Assembly: GCF_900106765.1 (NCBI RefSeq)
Contig: NZ_FNNG01000003.1
Span: 1 to 64,000, forward strand
DNA: 64,000 bases
Source: Tepidimicrobium xylanilyticum
Lineage (GTDB): Bacteria > Bacillota > Clostridia > Tissierellales > Tepidimicrobiaceae
Direction: 5' to 3'
This document shows, one piece after another, positions 42,558 to 51,334 of this stretch. The notes beneath the pieces are model-generated. The model was not told the DNA's origin. It saw only the letters and a list, made by a program, of their open reading frames with translations, and ran no database searches. A program made the translations under genes and the position numbers. The first letter of the stretch is position 1. Each line of letters starts with the position of its first letter.

Positions 42558-45113
42558 CTAAAGAGGCTCAATATCTGTGATTTCAAAGCCGCTCACATCG
42601 CATCGCTCTTTCAGTATTGAGAAATCAAGAGCCCACGCTTTTTTTGTTTCATTCCCGAAACGCATCGTTTTATTGCTCTCTATAAAAAAGTCACTTTGCC
42701 TCAATTGCTTCAAAAACTGGTTATATGGAAGACATTCACCAGTGATTGCATAATCGCGTCTGTACTTGGTATAGCGGTCATATACATCACAGAAACGAAT
42801 CCCGATAACCTTGCCATCTTTATCAAAAGTGTAGTCTTGATTCGGAGCCAGTTTCATCCGGGCCATGATTTCCAGCGTCTGTTCTACAATGGTCTTGTTA
42901 TTGCTGCCGCCATCCAGCAAGTACTCCTGCACACCGTTTTGAAGATATCGAATACATGCCCCTTTGTTAATGGGAAATACTTCAGCCCACGTTACATTAA
43001 GGAATTCACACAGTTTGTTTACTAGGCTCAATCCGGCATAGCAACAGGCGAGATTATTGACGATACGAGATGGAAACTCATCAGATATCTCTGACTTTGC
43101 TTCCTCATACCACTTCTCTGCCTCAGCAACCGATACTCTGAGTGCTATATCCAGCAGGCTCCGACCGAAGCTGCCAAGCAGATCCGCTTTTGCACACAGC
43201 TTATAAAATGCTTGTCTATGGCTGGCTGGTTTTAAGTCCTTCTTGCTGAATAGCAATTCTATGCTCCGTTCTCTGATGGCCGCTTCATCCGGCGATTCCT
43301 CACCAGCTACAATAATAGGTGCCAACAGTTCATAAGTAACAGCACTTTGATCCGCCCTACCGCGGACACCTTCATGGCCGTCATATGCATCTCGAAGATG
43401 GTTGTATAAGGCATTTAGCCTTAACTTATCTATCTTTGAAGGCTTGAACTCATCCATCAACTGCGGTATCAGATTCGATGATGCAGATTCCTTCATCAGT
43501 GTAAATGCAGTAACCTGCGTAGCCGCGCGGATTTTGCTGCACGAAAATACCGGCAGAATAACCCGCTCCAATGTATTACTTTTTCCGCTGCCTTGTTCTC
43601 CGACAAGCAATAAATGAGGAAACTTGATGCCTGATTTTTTAAGATGCGGTTTAATGAAGCATCCGGCCACCCAGGCCATTACTGATACCGTTTTTATGGG
43701 CTCGTTATAGCTGAGGAGCCATTCACCAAGCATAATAAGCTGTTTCTTTGTCAATGGCTCAAAGGTTAGGATATCGGTTGTTATGCTTTTATACTTATCA
43801 AGCTGCACGATATCTTCAACAATGCTGCCTCCGGCTTCAATGGCACCATCCGTTGAAACATAGACCATCCGCCCGCCATGCTCATAAATTCCAAGAGCCT
43901 TGACCCCTGTTTTCCTTACCCACTCCATTTCAGATATATAACCTTTCAGCAGTTCCAAATCTCCTTCTGAGCCAAAATAACCTAAGGATATTGTCCGGCG
44001 GTTCAAGATATTTTTAAACTTTTGGATGTTATTGAAGTCGGTAGTCATAAATGTCTGGCGGTATATTTCATCACGTATTGTAATAAGATCAGCAGTCATT
44101 TGCGTTTCATCTTCTGATACAATCATCTCCACCGGCTGAATGATAAAGTTTGTTATAGGATACACACTTTCGCCTCTGGTGCGGTAATACCTGCCCTCAT
44201 GTTCAAAGATAACTGACTCGCTTTCGCGGCTGTATACGTTCTCTGTAACTTCAATGGCCTTATCCAGTGTCTCCTGCCCATATGTTGCTCCACTTGCATG
44301 ATGTACCGTATCCCACTTTTCCCGGAATAACCCGGAATTTCTAAACAGCCTGTCCATCTGCTCTTTGTTTTTGCCTGACCAAAAAGCCAGCATACAGCAA
44401 AGAGCAAGGTCGGCTTCGGACTGGCTCGGATACCCTGCTTCCTGCCATTTTCCTTCCCATAGCAGATCAAATTCCTTATGGTTTTCGGCTGTACGGGCTT
44501 TCTCCAGAATTTCTTCATCTGTAAGCGGCTCTAGCTTAACCACCTTACTGTCTTTCTTGCTTTTTCCTCCCCGCTTTTTACTTTTGATATAATTCTCATG
44601 TATCCAGGCCAGTGCCCCGTTATCTTCAGTAATGTAATCAGGGGTCCCTGGCAGTCGCTCGCCAGTCATTGTGAAGTATCTGCTGTGGGCATACATTTCA
44701 ACGCCGGTTTTAGTGTTTTTATTGCCCTTAGCAGGCATCTCCCCTTTATAGAAAATATGAAGCCCAGTTCCTGAAGGGCTGATTTCCGTATAGGACGGAA
44801 ACCGCTCAAGGATATCCTTGGCGGTATCGCTTAATTCCCCAGTGTTTTTGTCGCGGCAGTGATCTATGTCTATCCCTACTAAACCTCCGCTTTTTGCGAA
44901 TACAAAACCTAATCCGGTATAGAGGTATTGTTCTTTTGCCGCAATCGCATCGTCAAGCGTCGACCAGTCGTTTGGGTTAGTGCTTGAGGCTTTTCTACCA
45001 GTTAAGGGATTATAAGGGATTTTACTGTCTCTTCCGTCCTTTGTGTTTGGTTCCAGACGCCAGCATATCCATTGCTTCCGGTTTGCCAATTCTTTAGGGA
45101 ATGAGATGCTCAC
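42558..45113 (-). CDS. Phage primase/helicase-type replication protein
   Basis: An 851-residue protein. The N-terminus (PKELANRKQWICWR, GFVFAKSGGLVGIDIDHC, YTEISPSGTGLHIFYKGEMP) matches the primase-polymerase-like head of NrS-1-type phage replication proteins, with the DxD in GIDIDHC. A helicase-like ATPase follows at about 500-640: Walker A LVGEQGSGKSNT, LMDEFKPSK (Walker B), and sensor-like IIVAGEESPDEAAIRERS. It starts with GTG, 10 nt after GAGGAGG, overlapping the upstream stop. Confidence 0.85.
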   Translation of the reverse strand: MSISFPKELANRKQWICWRLEPNTKDGRDSKIPYNPLTGRKASSTNPNDWSTLDDAIAAKEQYLYTGLGFVFAKSGGLVGIDIDHCRDKNTGELSDTAKDILERFPSYTEISPSGTGLHIFYKGEMPAKGNKNTKTGVEMYAHSRYFTMTGERLPGTPDYITEDNGALAWIHENYIKSKKRGGKSKKDSKVVKLEPLTDEEILEKARTAENHKEFDLLWEGKWQEAGYPSQSEADLALCCMLAFWSGKNKEQMDRLFRNSGLFREKWDTVHHASGATYGQETLDKAIEVTENVYSRESESVIFEHEGRYYRTRGESVYPITNFIIQPVEMIVSEDETQMTADLITIRDEIYRQTFMTTDFNNIQKFKNILNRRTISLGYFGSEGDLELLKGYISEMEWVRKTGVKALGIYEHGGRMVYVSTDGAIEAGGSIVEDIVQLDKYKSITTDILTFEPLTKKQLIMLGEWLLSYNEPIKTVSVMAWVAGCFIKPHLKKSGIKFPHLLLVGEQGSGKSNTLERVILPVFSCSKIRAATQVTAFTLMKESASSNLIPQLMDEFKPSKIDKLRLNALYNHLRDAYDGHEGVRGRADQSAVTYELLAPIIVAGEESPDEAAIRERSIELLFSKKDLKPASHRQAFYKLCAKADLLGSFGRSLLDIALRVSVAEAEKWYEEAKSEISDEFPSRIVNNLACCYAGLSLVNKLCEFLNVTWAEVFPINKGACIRYLQNGVQEYLLDGGSNNKTIVEQTLEIMARMKLAPNQDYTFDKDGKVIGIRFCDVYDRYTKYRRDYAITGECLPYNQFLKQLRQSDFFIESNKTMRFGNETKKAWALDFSILKERCDVSGFEITDIEPL

Positions 45114-45535
45114 TTACACTGCACCTCCTCGCATCGTTCATTAAAATACCGAATCGGAATGCTGCGTTGCTTTGCCTTTTCAATCTCAATGGACATCCCT
45201 TTAGTAATTTTTCTGCCAAATACCCACACTTCTGAGCACTTTGACATCAATACCATGCCAAAGTACAAGCCCAGATTTCGCATTTGTTCATCATCTTCGT
45301 CCATAAACTGCGGAAACAAGAGGTGCGGAGCAATAGGTATGCAATTCCTGCTCACTGCAAAGCGGCTGTACCCCTGAGCCTTACGGATATTACGTTCTAT
45401 ATCACCAGCATATGGGCTGCAGATAAATACCATCGGTCTGTAAGGCGCTTTCCTGGCCTCTCGCTCAATCCTAAGCAGTGCTTCATAAGGTGTGGGGTCG
45501 TAATATCCTTCCGCGTTAAACTTGCTGATACTCAT
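45110..45535 (-). CDS. Nucleoside deoxyribosyltransferase-like (DUF4406-type) protein
   Basis: A 141-residue Rossmann-like protein: PMVFICSPYAGDIERNIRKAQGYSRFAV, IPIAPHLLFPQFMDE, and CSEVWVFGRKITKGMSIEIEKAKQRSIPI follow the DUF4406/nucleoside 2-deoxyribosyltransferase pattern. It may act on nucleotides or their modified forms during replication. Its stop overlaps the primase GTG. Confidence 0.75.
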   Translation of the reverse strand: MSISKFNAEGYYDPTPYEALLRIEREARKAPYRPMVFICSPYAGDIERNIRKAQGYSRFAVSRNCIPIAPHLLFPQFMDEDDEQMRNLGLYFGMVLMSKCSEVWVFGRKITKGMSIEIEKAKQRSIPIRYFNERCEEVQCK

Positions 45536-45550
45536 GGTATTACCCCCTGC

Positions 45551-46339
45551 CTATGCGCTTTTTTGTTCACGTTCGATTACAGGCAATATACCTTTCTTGT
45601 TTTTAAGAAGGTCATAGATAAATAGCCTTCCTTTTTGTGTCCAATATGTGTGCATTACGCTTCTTTCTGCATCAATAGCATGAGTCTTGGACTGCGTGTA
45701 TCCTTGATCGGCGTACTCCTGATATAAAAGCCAGCAGTTTCCCATTTTGTACTGTACTCCAAGCTCATGAAGCAGCTTATTGAAAGCGCGGCCAGACATT
45801 CCGTAATCCTTGGCAATCTTGCTGATCGGCACAAGGCTTTTATTTTGCAATATGAGATCATAATAGCTCGCCTTGGGCTTTAGCTCGCTGATAATCTGTT
45901 TATTCTTTGCATTTTCTATTTCTAAAGATTTCCGTCTGTCGCGTTCTGCCTTCAGTTCAGAGAAAATCCTGATACCATACTCCGGATTAGAAATCATCTC
46001 TTCGATAACTTTATCTGTAGCATAAACTCCATATTTTCTGATCGTGGGCAGCACTTCATCAAAGACCCATCTTTCAAAGCGTTCAGCAGCAGGAAGTTTT
46101 GATTTAACAATTAATCGGAAAAGATCTCCTTCCGGAATAAATTTTATATCCTGCTCACCGCCACTTGTAAGGACTCGGTGTTTCACCGACCCCTTTGTAT
46201 GTCTCTTAATTGCATCGTAGGGATCTAAGTATCCAAGCATCCTCGCGCAATCTGCCGCAGGGAAGTATTCCTTTCCATCAATAACGAGTACTTTAAGTTC
46301 TCCAAATTCTGTATTCTTAAAAACCTGTAAGTTATTCAT
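45551..46339 (-). CDS. Phage antirepressor (BRO-N plus KilA-C type)
   Basis: A 262-residue antirepressor. Residues 1-110 are a BRO-N domain (GELKVLVIDGKEYFPAADCARMLGYLDPYDAIKRH, then FERWVFDEVLPTIRKYGVYA). Residues 145-250 are an ANT/KilAC domain (KASYYDLILQNKSLVPISKIAKDYGMSGRAFNKLLHELGVQYK, WTQKGRLFIYDLL). It lies within the replication operon, so it is probably expressed on induction to counter the lysogeny repressor. Confidence 0.9.
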   Translation of the reverse strand: MNNLQVFKNTEFGELKVLVIDGKEYFPAADCARMLGYLDPYDAIKRHTKGSVKHRVLTSGGEQDIKFIPEGDLFRLIVKSKLPAAERFERWVFDEVLPTIRKYGVYATDKVIEEMISNPEYGIRIFSELKAERDRRKSLEIENAKNKQIISELKPKASYYDLILQNKSLVPISKIAKDYGMSGRAFNKLLHELGVQYKMGNCWLLYQEYADQGYTQSKTHAIDAERSVMHTYWTQKGRLFIYDLLKNKKGILPVIEREQKSA

Positions 46340-46343
46340 AACA

Positions 46344-48266
46344 TCAATCCTCCATTTCTTTCATTTCTCCAAAATTTCTCCCTACCGAAGCCTCTGCCAC
46401 AATAGGTACATCAAATTCAGGGAAGGGTTGTGTTTCCATACACTCTTTTATAAAAGCAACTGCTTCGTCCACCTTGTCTTCCGGTAATTCAAAAACCAGC
46501 TCGTCATGTATCTGCAGTATAGGTTTCAGCCAAAGCCTTTCGGGAAGTCCACTGATGATGCGCCCACAGGCAAGCTTTAGAATATCTGCCGCTGTACCTT
46601 GAATAGGTGTATTTAATGCGCACCGCTCGGCAAAGGACTTCTTGCCCCAATCTGATGACCGAATTCCCAGCAGGTATCTTCGCCTGCCCAGCCATGTTTC
46701 TGAATAGCAGCTTACAGCAGCCCGCTTTTTTACCTCATCCTGCCATTTGGCAAGACCGGGGTATCCGGATTTCAAGTTTTGAATGATGGTCTCACATTCG
46801 GACAAAGTTGGGTTCAGCCCTGCTTTAAATTTAAGTGTCCTCTGTAAGCCAGTAGGAAACAGGCCATAGAACACACCGAAATTGCAGTTCTTTGCAATGG
46901 TCCTGCGCTCTTTATAATGTGGAGCATTTTTGTCTGCTGCCTCTTCAAAAGGAATGCGGTAAATAACAGAAGTGGTCTGAGCATGGATATCACCGCCAGT
47001 ACGATAGGTTTCCAGCATACGTTTGTCCCTGCAATAAAACGCTCCGACGCGCAGTTCTATCTGCGAGAAGTCAAGGGATAAAATAGCCTTTCCTTCCGGT
47101 GCAATGATAAATTTCCGTACGCCTATTGGGTCATTGTCTTTCTGCGGACAATTCTGCATATTCGGGTTTCTTGACGCAAATCTGCCTGTCTCTGTCCCCA
47201 GTGGCATAAGGTCCGGATGAATCCTGCCGGTATCCTCATCAATAAATCGAAGATACCCGTCTATATAGGTGGATTTGAGTTTTCCCCACTTGCGGTATTC
47301 CTGCACCAGTTCAAATAAGCGAGCAAGTTCAGGCCTGTTGGATTCACACCATTCTTTTAATAGGATCATGGTTTCATCATCGGCAGCTTCCTGATGTTTT
47401 GCGGTCGTTTTCATTACCGGAAGACCGAGATCCACAAAAAGATATTTTTTAAATGCTGAAGTTGAAGCATTTGCCCCAATCTCTACATTGCCGATAATTC
47501 CGGCAATCTCTTTTCTGATACTGACAATCTTTTCTGTGGCTTCCGCTTGTTTCTTCAGCATGGCTGACTTATCCACCAATATGCCGTTATACTTCATTAT
47601 CCCGACATATACTGATGTAGGCGATTCTACCTCTTCCACAATAGTTCTGTGTTTGGGTAAAAATCTATCAAACCACTGATTGAAAACATGATACAAGCGA
47701 AGAGTGTAGTCGCTGTCAGCACAAGCGTAGCGGACAGTCTTCTCATCCTGAGGGTTCAATTCATCGAAAAACCGACCTTCAGTAACCGTTGAGAATTCTG
47801 TCATTTCTGCTTTGCAGAGTGCAGGCGCAAGCGTTTTAAGTCCGCTGTCAGCAAGACTTCTGAACTCCCACTTGCTTTTTAATGTAAGCTGTGATGCTGC
47901 AATCGTGTCATAGCAAGGCTTTTGAAGGACGATACCTCTTGCGTAAAGGAACATAGACTCAAAAGCCAGATTATGAGCAACTTTTATTACATCTTTTGAT
48001 TCGAATAGTAATTTCAGATAATCCCATATTACCGCCTGGTTCTCTGCATTTCGCCCGCTACGATGTTTAAGTGGAACATATATAGCAGTCCCTTCTGATA
48101 CTGAAAAACTGATCCCTGTAATATCTGCTTTATGAGCATCCAGAGCTGCACTTTTATCGTTCCTCCATTTATCGCAAGGCGAGGTTTCAAAATCGAAAGC
48201 AAATAAACCAGTGTTTTTCAGATACTCTTTTATTTCAGGCAGCATATAAACACATTTGTATCCCAT
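46344..48266 (-). CDS. DNA polymerase I-type (family A) phage polymerase
   Basis: A 640-residue family A polymerase with an N-terminal 3'-5' exonuclease (FAFDFETSP, ADITGISFSV, VAHNLAFES, YACADSDYTLRLY) and the polymerase motifs: motif A LSLDFSQIELRVGA, motif B RRTIAKNCNFGVFYGL, motif C LQIHDELVFE. There is no 5' nuclease domain. It has its own AAAGGAG site directly after a 13-bp hairpin. Confidence 0.95.
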   Translation of the reverse strand: MGYKCVYMLPEIKEYLKNTGLFAFDFETSPCDKWRNDKSAALDAHKADITGISFSVSEGTAIYVPLKHRSGRNAENQAVIWDYLKLLFESKDVIKVAHNLAFESMFLYARGIVLQKPCYDTIAASQLTLKSKWEFRSLADSGLKTLAPALCKAEMTEFSTVTEGRFFDELNPQDEKTVRYACADSDYTLRLYHVFNQWFDRFLPKHRTIVEEVESPTSVYVGIMKYNGILVDKSAMLKKQAEATEKIVSIRKEIAGIIGNVEIGANASTSAFKKYLFVDLGLPVMKTTAKHQEAADDETMILLKEWCESNRPELARLFELVQEYRKWGKLKSTYIDGYLRFIDEDTGRIHPDLMPLGTETGRFASRNPNMQNCPQKDNDPIGVRKFIIAPEGKAILSLDFSQIELRVGAFYCRDKRMLETYRTGGDIHAQTTSVIYRIPFEEAADKNAPHYKERRTIAKNCNFGVFYGLFPTGLQRTLKFKAGLNPTLSECETIIQNLKSGYPGLAKWQDEVKKRAAVSCYSETWLGRRRYLLGIRSSDWGKKSFAERCALNTPIQGTAADILKLACGRIISGLPERLWLKPILQIHDELVFELPEDKVDEAVAFIKECMETQPFPEFDVPIVAEASVGRNFGEMKEMED

Positions 48267-48281
48267 GCGGTTCTCCTTTCC

Positions 48282-48317
48282 GCCCTATCGGAGATGGAAG
48301 TTACTCTCCGATAGGGC
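48282..48317. promoter_or_regulatory. Stable stem-loop upstream of the polymerase RBS
   Basis: GCCCTATCGGAGA (48282-48294) and TCTCCGATAGGGC (48305-48317) pair perfectly over 13 bp with a 10-nt loop. On the transcribed strand the stem ends a few nt before GGAAAGGAG of the polymerase gene and has no T-run. It is more likely an RNA-stability, processing or protein-binding element than a terminator. Confidence 0.65.
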
Positions 48318-48323
48318 CTTTGA

Positions 48324-49076
48324 TCACTTAAGCGGCTCAGTAATTTCACCTGATTCAGGGTCTACATTTATTACCTCTTCACCGGCAGGTTCAGTGTCAT
48401 GGCCGACTCGGGTACTGAATGCTTTGACCTGCTCGGAGAGCTTGGATATCAACGCATATTCGTCAGCGGTCAGATCCCGATCTACAGCAAACTGAGCCTG
48501 TGAATAGGTGATACCGCTTGAATTGGTCGCCTTTTTCAATGAAAAGCGGGTAACTACGCTGTTCGATTTTTTACCTTTAGAAAGCAGCCTTTTGATGTAG
48601 CGGGAAAACTCTTTCAACGATCCTGTTGGCAATGAGAGTATCAACGGGAAAATCTCCCCTTCACGCAGTACATATATCCTGCGGCGGTTCTTGCAAGCTT
48701 TGCTGCCGTTTTCCCCCGAACCGAACTGATTATATGGGCATTTGGCACAGCTTCCTCCGGGGTCTCCTTCGCCGGTTATACCATCAAAGCTTCCGCAATC
48801 CGGTGGGTTACTGCCTCCGGTATACTTGTCCTTGTAGTATGCATAAAGTGGATGATGATAAAGAATTACCGCTGAGAATTCTTTGACAGTATCAGGTTCT
48901 CCGGGATTTTCCCCGGGTACTTCGAATACTGTGCTGCCTGCGGACGGGATTTTTATGCGTTCAAAAGTCATGTCAAGACCGTCAAGTTCTGATGCCATTG
49001 CCTCGTCAAGATTGAAATCAGCGAGCTGAAGAAAACCTGTATTTTCGTTAATAGTTACGAGTTCATTGTTTTTCAT
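48324..49076 (-). CDS. Phage protein with Cys cluster, replication module
   Basis: A 250-residue protein I cannot place in a named family. It has an acidic N-terminus, LYHHPLYAYYKDKYTGG, then a zinc-ribbon-like cluster (CGSFDGITGEGDPGGSC, AKCPYNQFGSG, KACKNRR), then LPTGSLKEFSRYIKRLLSKGKKSNSVVTRFSLKKA. A single-strand DNA-binding or recombination role is suggested by position between the coiled-coil protein and the polymerase. The start at 49076 has GGAGGTATAAAAGC; a longer frame would add a repeat-encoded head. Confidence 0.65.
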   Translation of the reverse strand: MKNNELVTINENTGFLQLADFNLDEAMASELDGLDMTFERIKIPSAGSTVFEVPGENPGEPDTVKEFSAVILYHHPLYAYYKDKYTGGSNPPDCGSFDGITGEGDPGGSCAKCPYNQFGSGENGSKACKNRRRIYVLREGEIFPLILSLPTGSLKEFSRYIKRLLSKGKKSNSVVTRFSLKKATNSSGITYSQAQFAVDRDLTADEYALISKLSEQVKAFSTRVGHDTEPAGEEVINVDPESGEITEPLK

Positions 49077-49120
49077 GCTTTTATACCTCCGTAAATATGA
49101 ATTTGAAATGTAATCTATAT

Positions 49121-49193
49121 CATTGTTCTTTGAAGCATTGTTCTTCGAACAGTTATTCCTTGAACATTGATATTGGAGCATTGCTTTCTGAAG
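49121..49193. repeat. 15-nt tandem repeats
   Basis: Units CATTGTTCTTTGAAG (49121-49135), CATTGTTCTTCGAAC (49136-49150), AGTTATTCCTTGAAC (49151-49165), a 13-nt variant (49166-49178) and CATTGCTTTCTGAAG (49179-49193). They fill the gap between two replication genes and in one minus frame encode repeated C/A-S-K/R-N-N. Confidence 0.6.
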
Positions 49194-49197
49194 CTAT

Positions 49198-49614
49198 TTA
49201 CCTTGCTGCTTTCCGCACAGTTACTGTTGTCTTTTCGAAGACATTCACAAGGCCTTTCAGCCAGTCCGGAAGCTCGTCCCCATTCTCCGCAATCTGTTCT
49301 TTAACAAATGCTGACAGGGAATTTGCATTGACTGTTTCATAGATGAGTTCTCCAAAGCCTTTACTGCGTAGTGCGTCAAACAGTTCCTCCTTCATGCCTG
49401 CGGCAGCACTGGCTCTTGTTGTCGTTGAAAGGCAGAACATTGTTCCTGCTCTTGTGAAGTTTTGCGTCTCACTGCTGATCATCAGCTCAGACAGGCGGTA
49501 TTCAACATCGTCAATCTCTGCATTAATGCTTTTTAGTTCCTCTTCCGCGGCCTTTTTTGCATCGCGAAGCTCCTTAAGACGGTCAGCAAGTTCAAACATC
49601 GCATTATTGCTCAC
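49198..49614 (-). CDS. Coiled-coil phage protein
   Basis: A 138-residue protein. Residues 5-50 are a clear coiled coil (ELADRLKELRDAKKAAEEELKSINAEIDDVEYRLSELM), followed by ETQNFTRAGTMFCLSTTTRAS and a small domain (ELFDALRSKGFGELIYETVNANSLSAFVKEQI). It lies next to the SNF2 helicase and is probably a replication or recombination accessory. The GTG at 49614 follows GGGAGGTGAAAGCT and overlaps the helicase end by 11 nt. Confidence 0.65.
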   Translation of the reverse strand: MSNNAMFELADRLKELRDAKKAAEEELKSINAEIDDVEYRLSELMISSETQNFTRAGTMFCLSTTTRASAAAGMKEELFDALRSKGFGELIYETVNANSLSAFVKEQIAENGDELPDWLKGLVNVFEKTTVTVRKAAR

Positions 49615-51111
49615 AGCTTTCACCTCCCTCTGGGGCAAAAGGATTTGCTCCTTTGCGGTAGTCGTCTATCAGCATTTTTGCAAGATCTGCCTTATTGCGC
49701 AGAGCAGTCAGGATTTTTGAGTCTACAGTACCCTTGGCGATAAGGTAGATATATGTGCAACCGTTCTTTTGTCCAACTCTATGGATGCGGGCTTTTGTCT
49801 GTTCGAAATTCGACATGGAATAATCAAGTGAGTAAAATACCATTGTGCTTGCAGCGGTTAGTGTAATACCGAGTCCAGCAGTTGCAATCTGGCCTACGAA
49901 CACCATGCAGTCGGGATCACATTGAAACCGGTTTACTTGCCCTTGGCGATCCTTTGTTGCCCCATAAATACACGCATAACCGATGTTCTTCTTCTCCAGC
50001 AACCTGCATATGGCATGAATTTCAGGGATAAACCTTGCTATAACAACCAGCTTATGTCCTTCTTGAATACTGCTTTCAAGGATATCTTCAAGAGCTTTCA
50101 ACTTGGCATCACTGACTTGCTCGATTTTCCCACCGTCATCGCTTCCGATGAAGCCGCCGGTTAATTGCGAAAGACGAAGCAAGCGTGTCAGTATGTTTGT
50201 AGCTGTTACTTCTCCTGCTGACAGCTCAGTATAGCTTTGTTTGACAAGCTCTTTATATTTCTTTAAAGTGACAGGCTCAAGCTCAATATGGCGAATAATA
50301 TCGGTGGTTTCCGGCAAATCCAGGCACTCCGCTTTGGTCGCCCGGAATGCAATGCTGTGGATCCTTTTCATCAAATCCTGTTCCATTGATTTTTTCAGCA
50401 CTGGTGTATGGTTGCCATAGCCGACCATGTTGAAATACCGGTTTCGGAATGCATAAAAGCTGTTGCCAAAGATGCGTGGATCGAGAAATTTATACTGGCT
50501 GAATACATCTATGGCTTTGTTGGTTATAACCGTTCCTGTCAGTAGGAGCCGATACCGTGCAAGCAAGCCCAATCGGTGCATTGCTTTTGAAACCGCTGTA
50601 TTATGAGTTTTAATTTTATGTCCTTCATCGGCGATGATAATGTCAGGATGCCAATTTGCCAGTTCCTTTTCCATTCTCCATGCAGATTCGTAGTTGACTA
50701 CCACTACATGGACACCTTCGCCAGTTAAAAATCTTAGTTGTTGGATTTTCTTCTGAATCGTGCCATTAAGGACTATAAGCTGATATAGGAAATCTGCGAA
50801 CCGTTTAAATTCGTCCTCCCACACTCCAAGAATGGAAAGCGGTGCAACAATCAGCACACGTTTTATTCTTCCAGCGGCAAGCAATGCTCCTATAATTGCA
50901 ATTGAGACAAGAGTTTTCCCGGTGCTGGTCAGCCCATTTCCATCAGGAGCGCTGCACCCCATCCGGAAATGGCAGAAACACCACCACCCTTCAAAAGCCC
51001 AAATAGACTGCAGATGAAATTGAAAGCACGAATCTGATGGTTGTATGGTCTGCCCTTTATGGGCATTGAAATTATTGACAGCGTTTTTGCATTGTTCATA
51101 GAGTCTTGCAT
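49604..51111 (-). pseudogene. SNF2-family DEAD-box helicase, frameshifted in Walker A
   Basis: Two frames together make one SNF2-type helicase of about 500 residues. The first (start 51111, SD GGAGGATATAAG) encodes MQDSMNNAKTLSIISMPIKG, PYNHQIRAFNFICSLFGLLKGGG and GAALLMEMG, then stops at TGA. The second frame resumes TGKTLVSIAIIGALLAAG and continues with ADEGHKIK (DEAH-like), LLTGT, and the C-terminal helicase half ending with the QTKARIHRVGQKNGCTYIYLI motif. Removing 8 nt (TGACCAGC on the coding strand, about 50925-50932) restores MEMGTGKT. As it stands no intact ATPase can be made. Confidence 0.8.
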
Positions 51112-51140
51112 CTTATATCCTCCATCCTTCAATTTTGAGG

Positions 51141-51204
51141 GTTGGCCAACTCTCTGACTTAATGCTACTTGAATTGTTAAAGCCTGTCCGGACATCTAAA
51201 GTCC
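51141..51204. promoter_or_regulatory. Palindromes upstream of the helicase operon
   Basis: A perfect palindrome GTTGGCCAAC (51141-51150) lies 30 bp before the helicase start, and the dyad GGACATCTAAAGTCC (51190-51204) 40 bp further on. They are candidate operators for the early operon. No convincing -35/-10 pair is seen. Confidence 0.35.
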
Positions 51205-51224
51205 ATGATTTTGGCAAAAAAATA

Positions 51225-51267
51225 GCCATTATGCAGTAAGGTTTTTGCGCCTTTTTTGCATAATGGC
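51225..51267 (-). terminator. Terminator after the ImmA-type gene (distal)
   Basis: GCCATTATGCA (51225-51235) and TGCATAATGGC (51257-51267) form a perfect 11-bp stem. On the minus strand it is followed by TATTTTTTTGCC. It insulates the early operon from the lysogeny gene upstream. Confidence 0.75.
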
Positions 51268-51306
51268 TTAAAATCTCATTATAATAGCCGGTTTAAAATA
51301 TAAAAA

Positions 51307-51327
51307 GTTGGACTTCAGAAGTCCAAC
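51307..51327. terminator. Terminator after the ImmA-type gene (proximal)
   Basis: GTTGGACTT-CAG-AAGTCCAAC is a perfect 9-bp stem with T-runs on both sides, so it works in both directions. It lies 8 nt after the stop of the ImmA-type gene. Its core GGACTTCAGAAGTCC resembles the dyad exactly 120 bp away at 51190. Confidence 0.75.
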
Positions 51328-51334
51328 AATTTTT

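Noticed and set aside
50920-50940. Programmed ribosome bypass in the helicase gene
   Set aside because: A hop would need matching take-off and landing codons. GGC is followed by the stop but no equal codon lies at a position that restores the family sequence, so an 8-nt insertion is simpler.
50929-51195. 88-residue frame as an independent gene
   Set aside because: From residue 29 on it is the N-terminus of the SNF2 helicase, ending at the frameshift. It is reported as part of the pseudogene.
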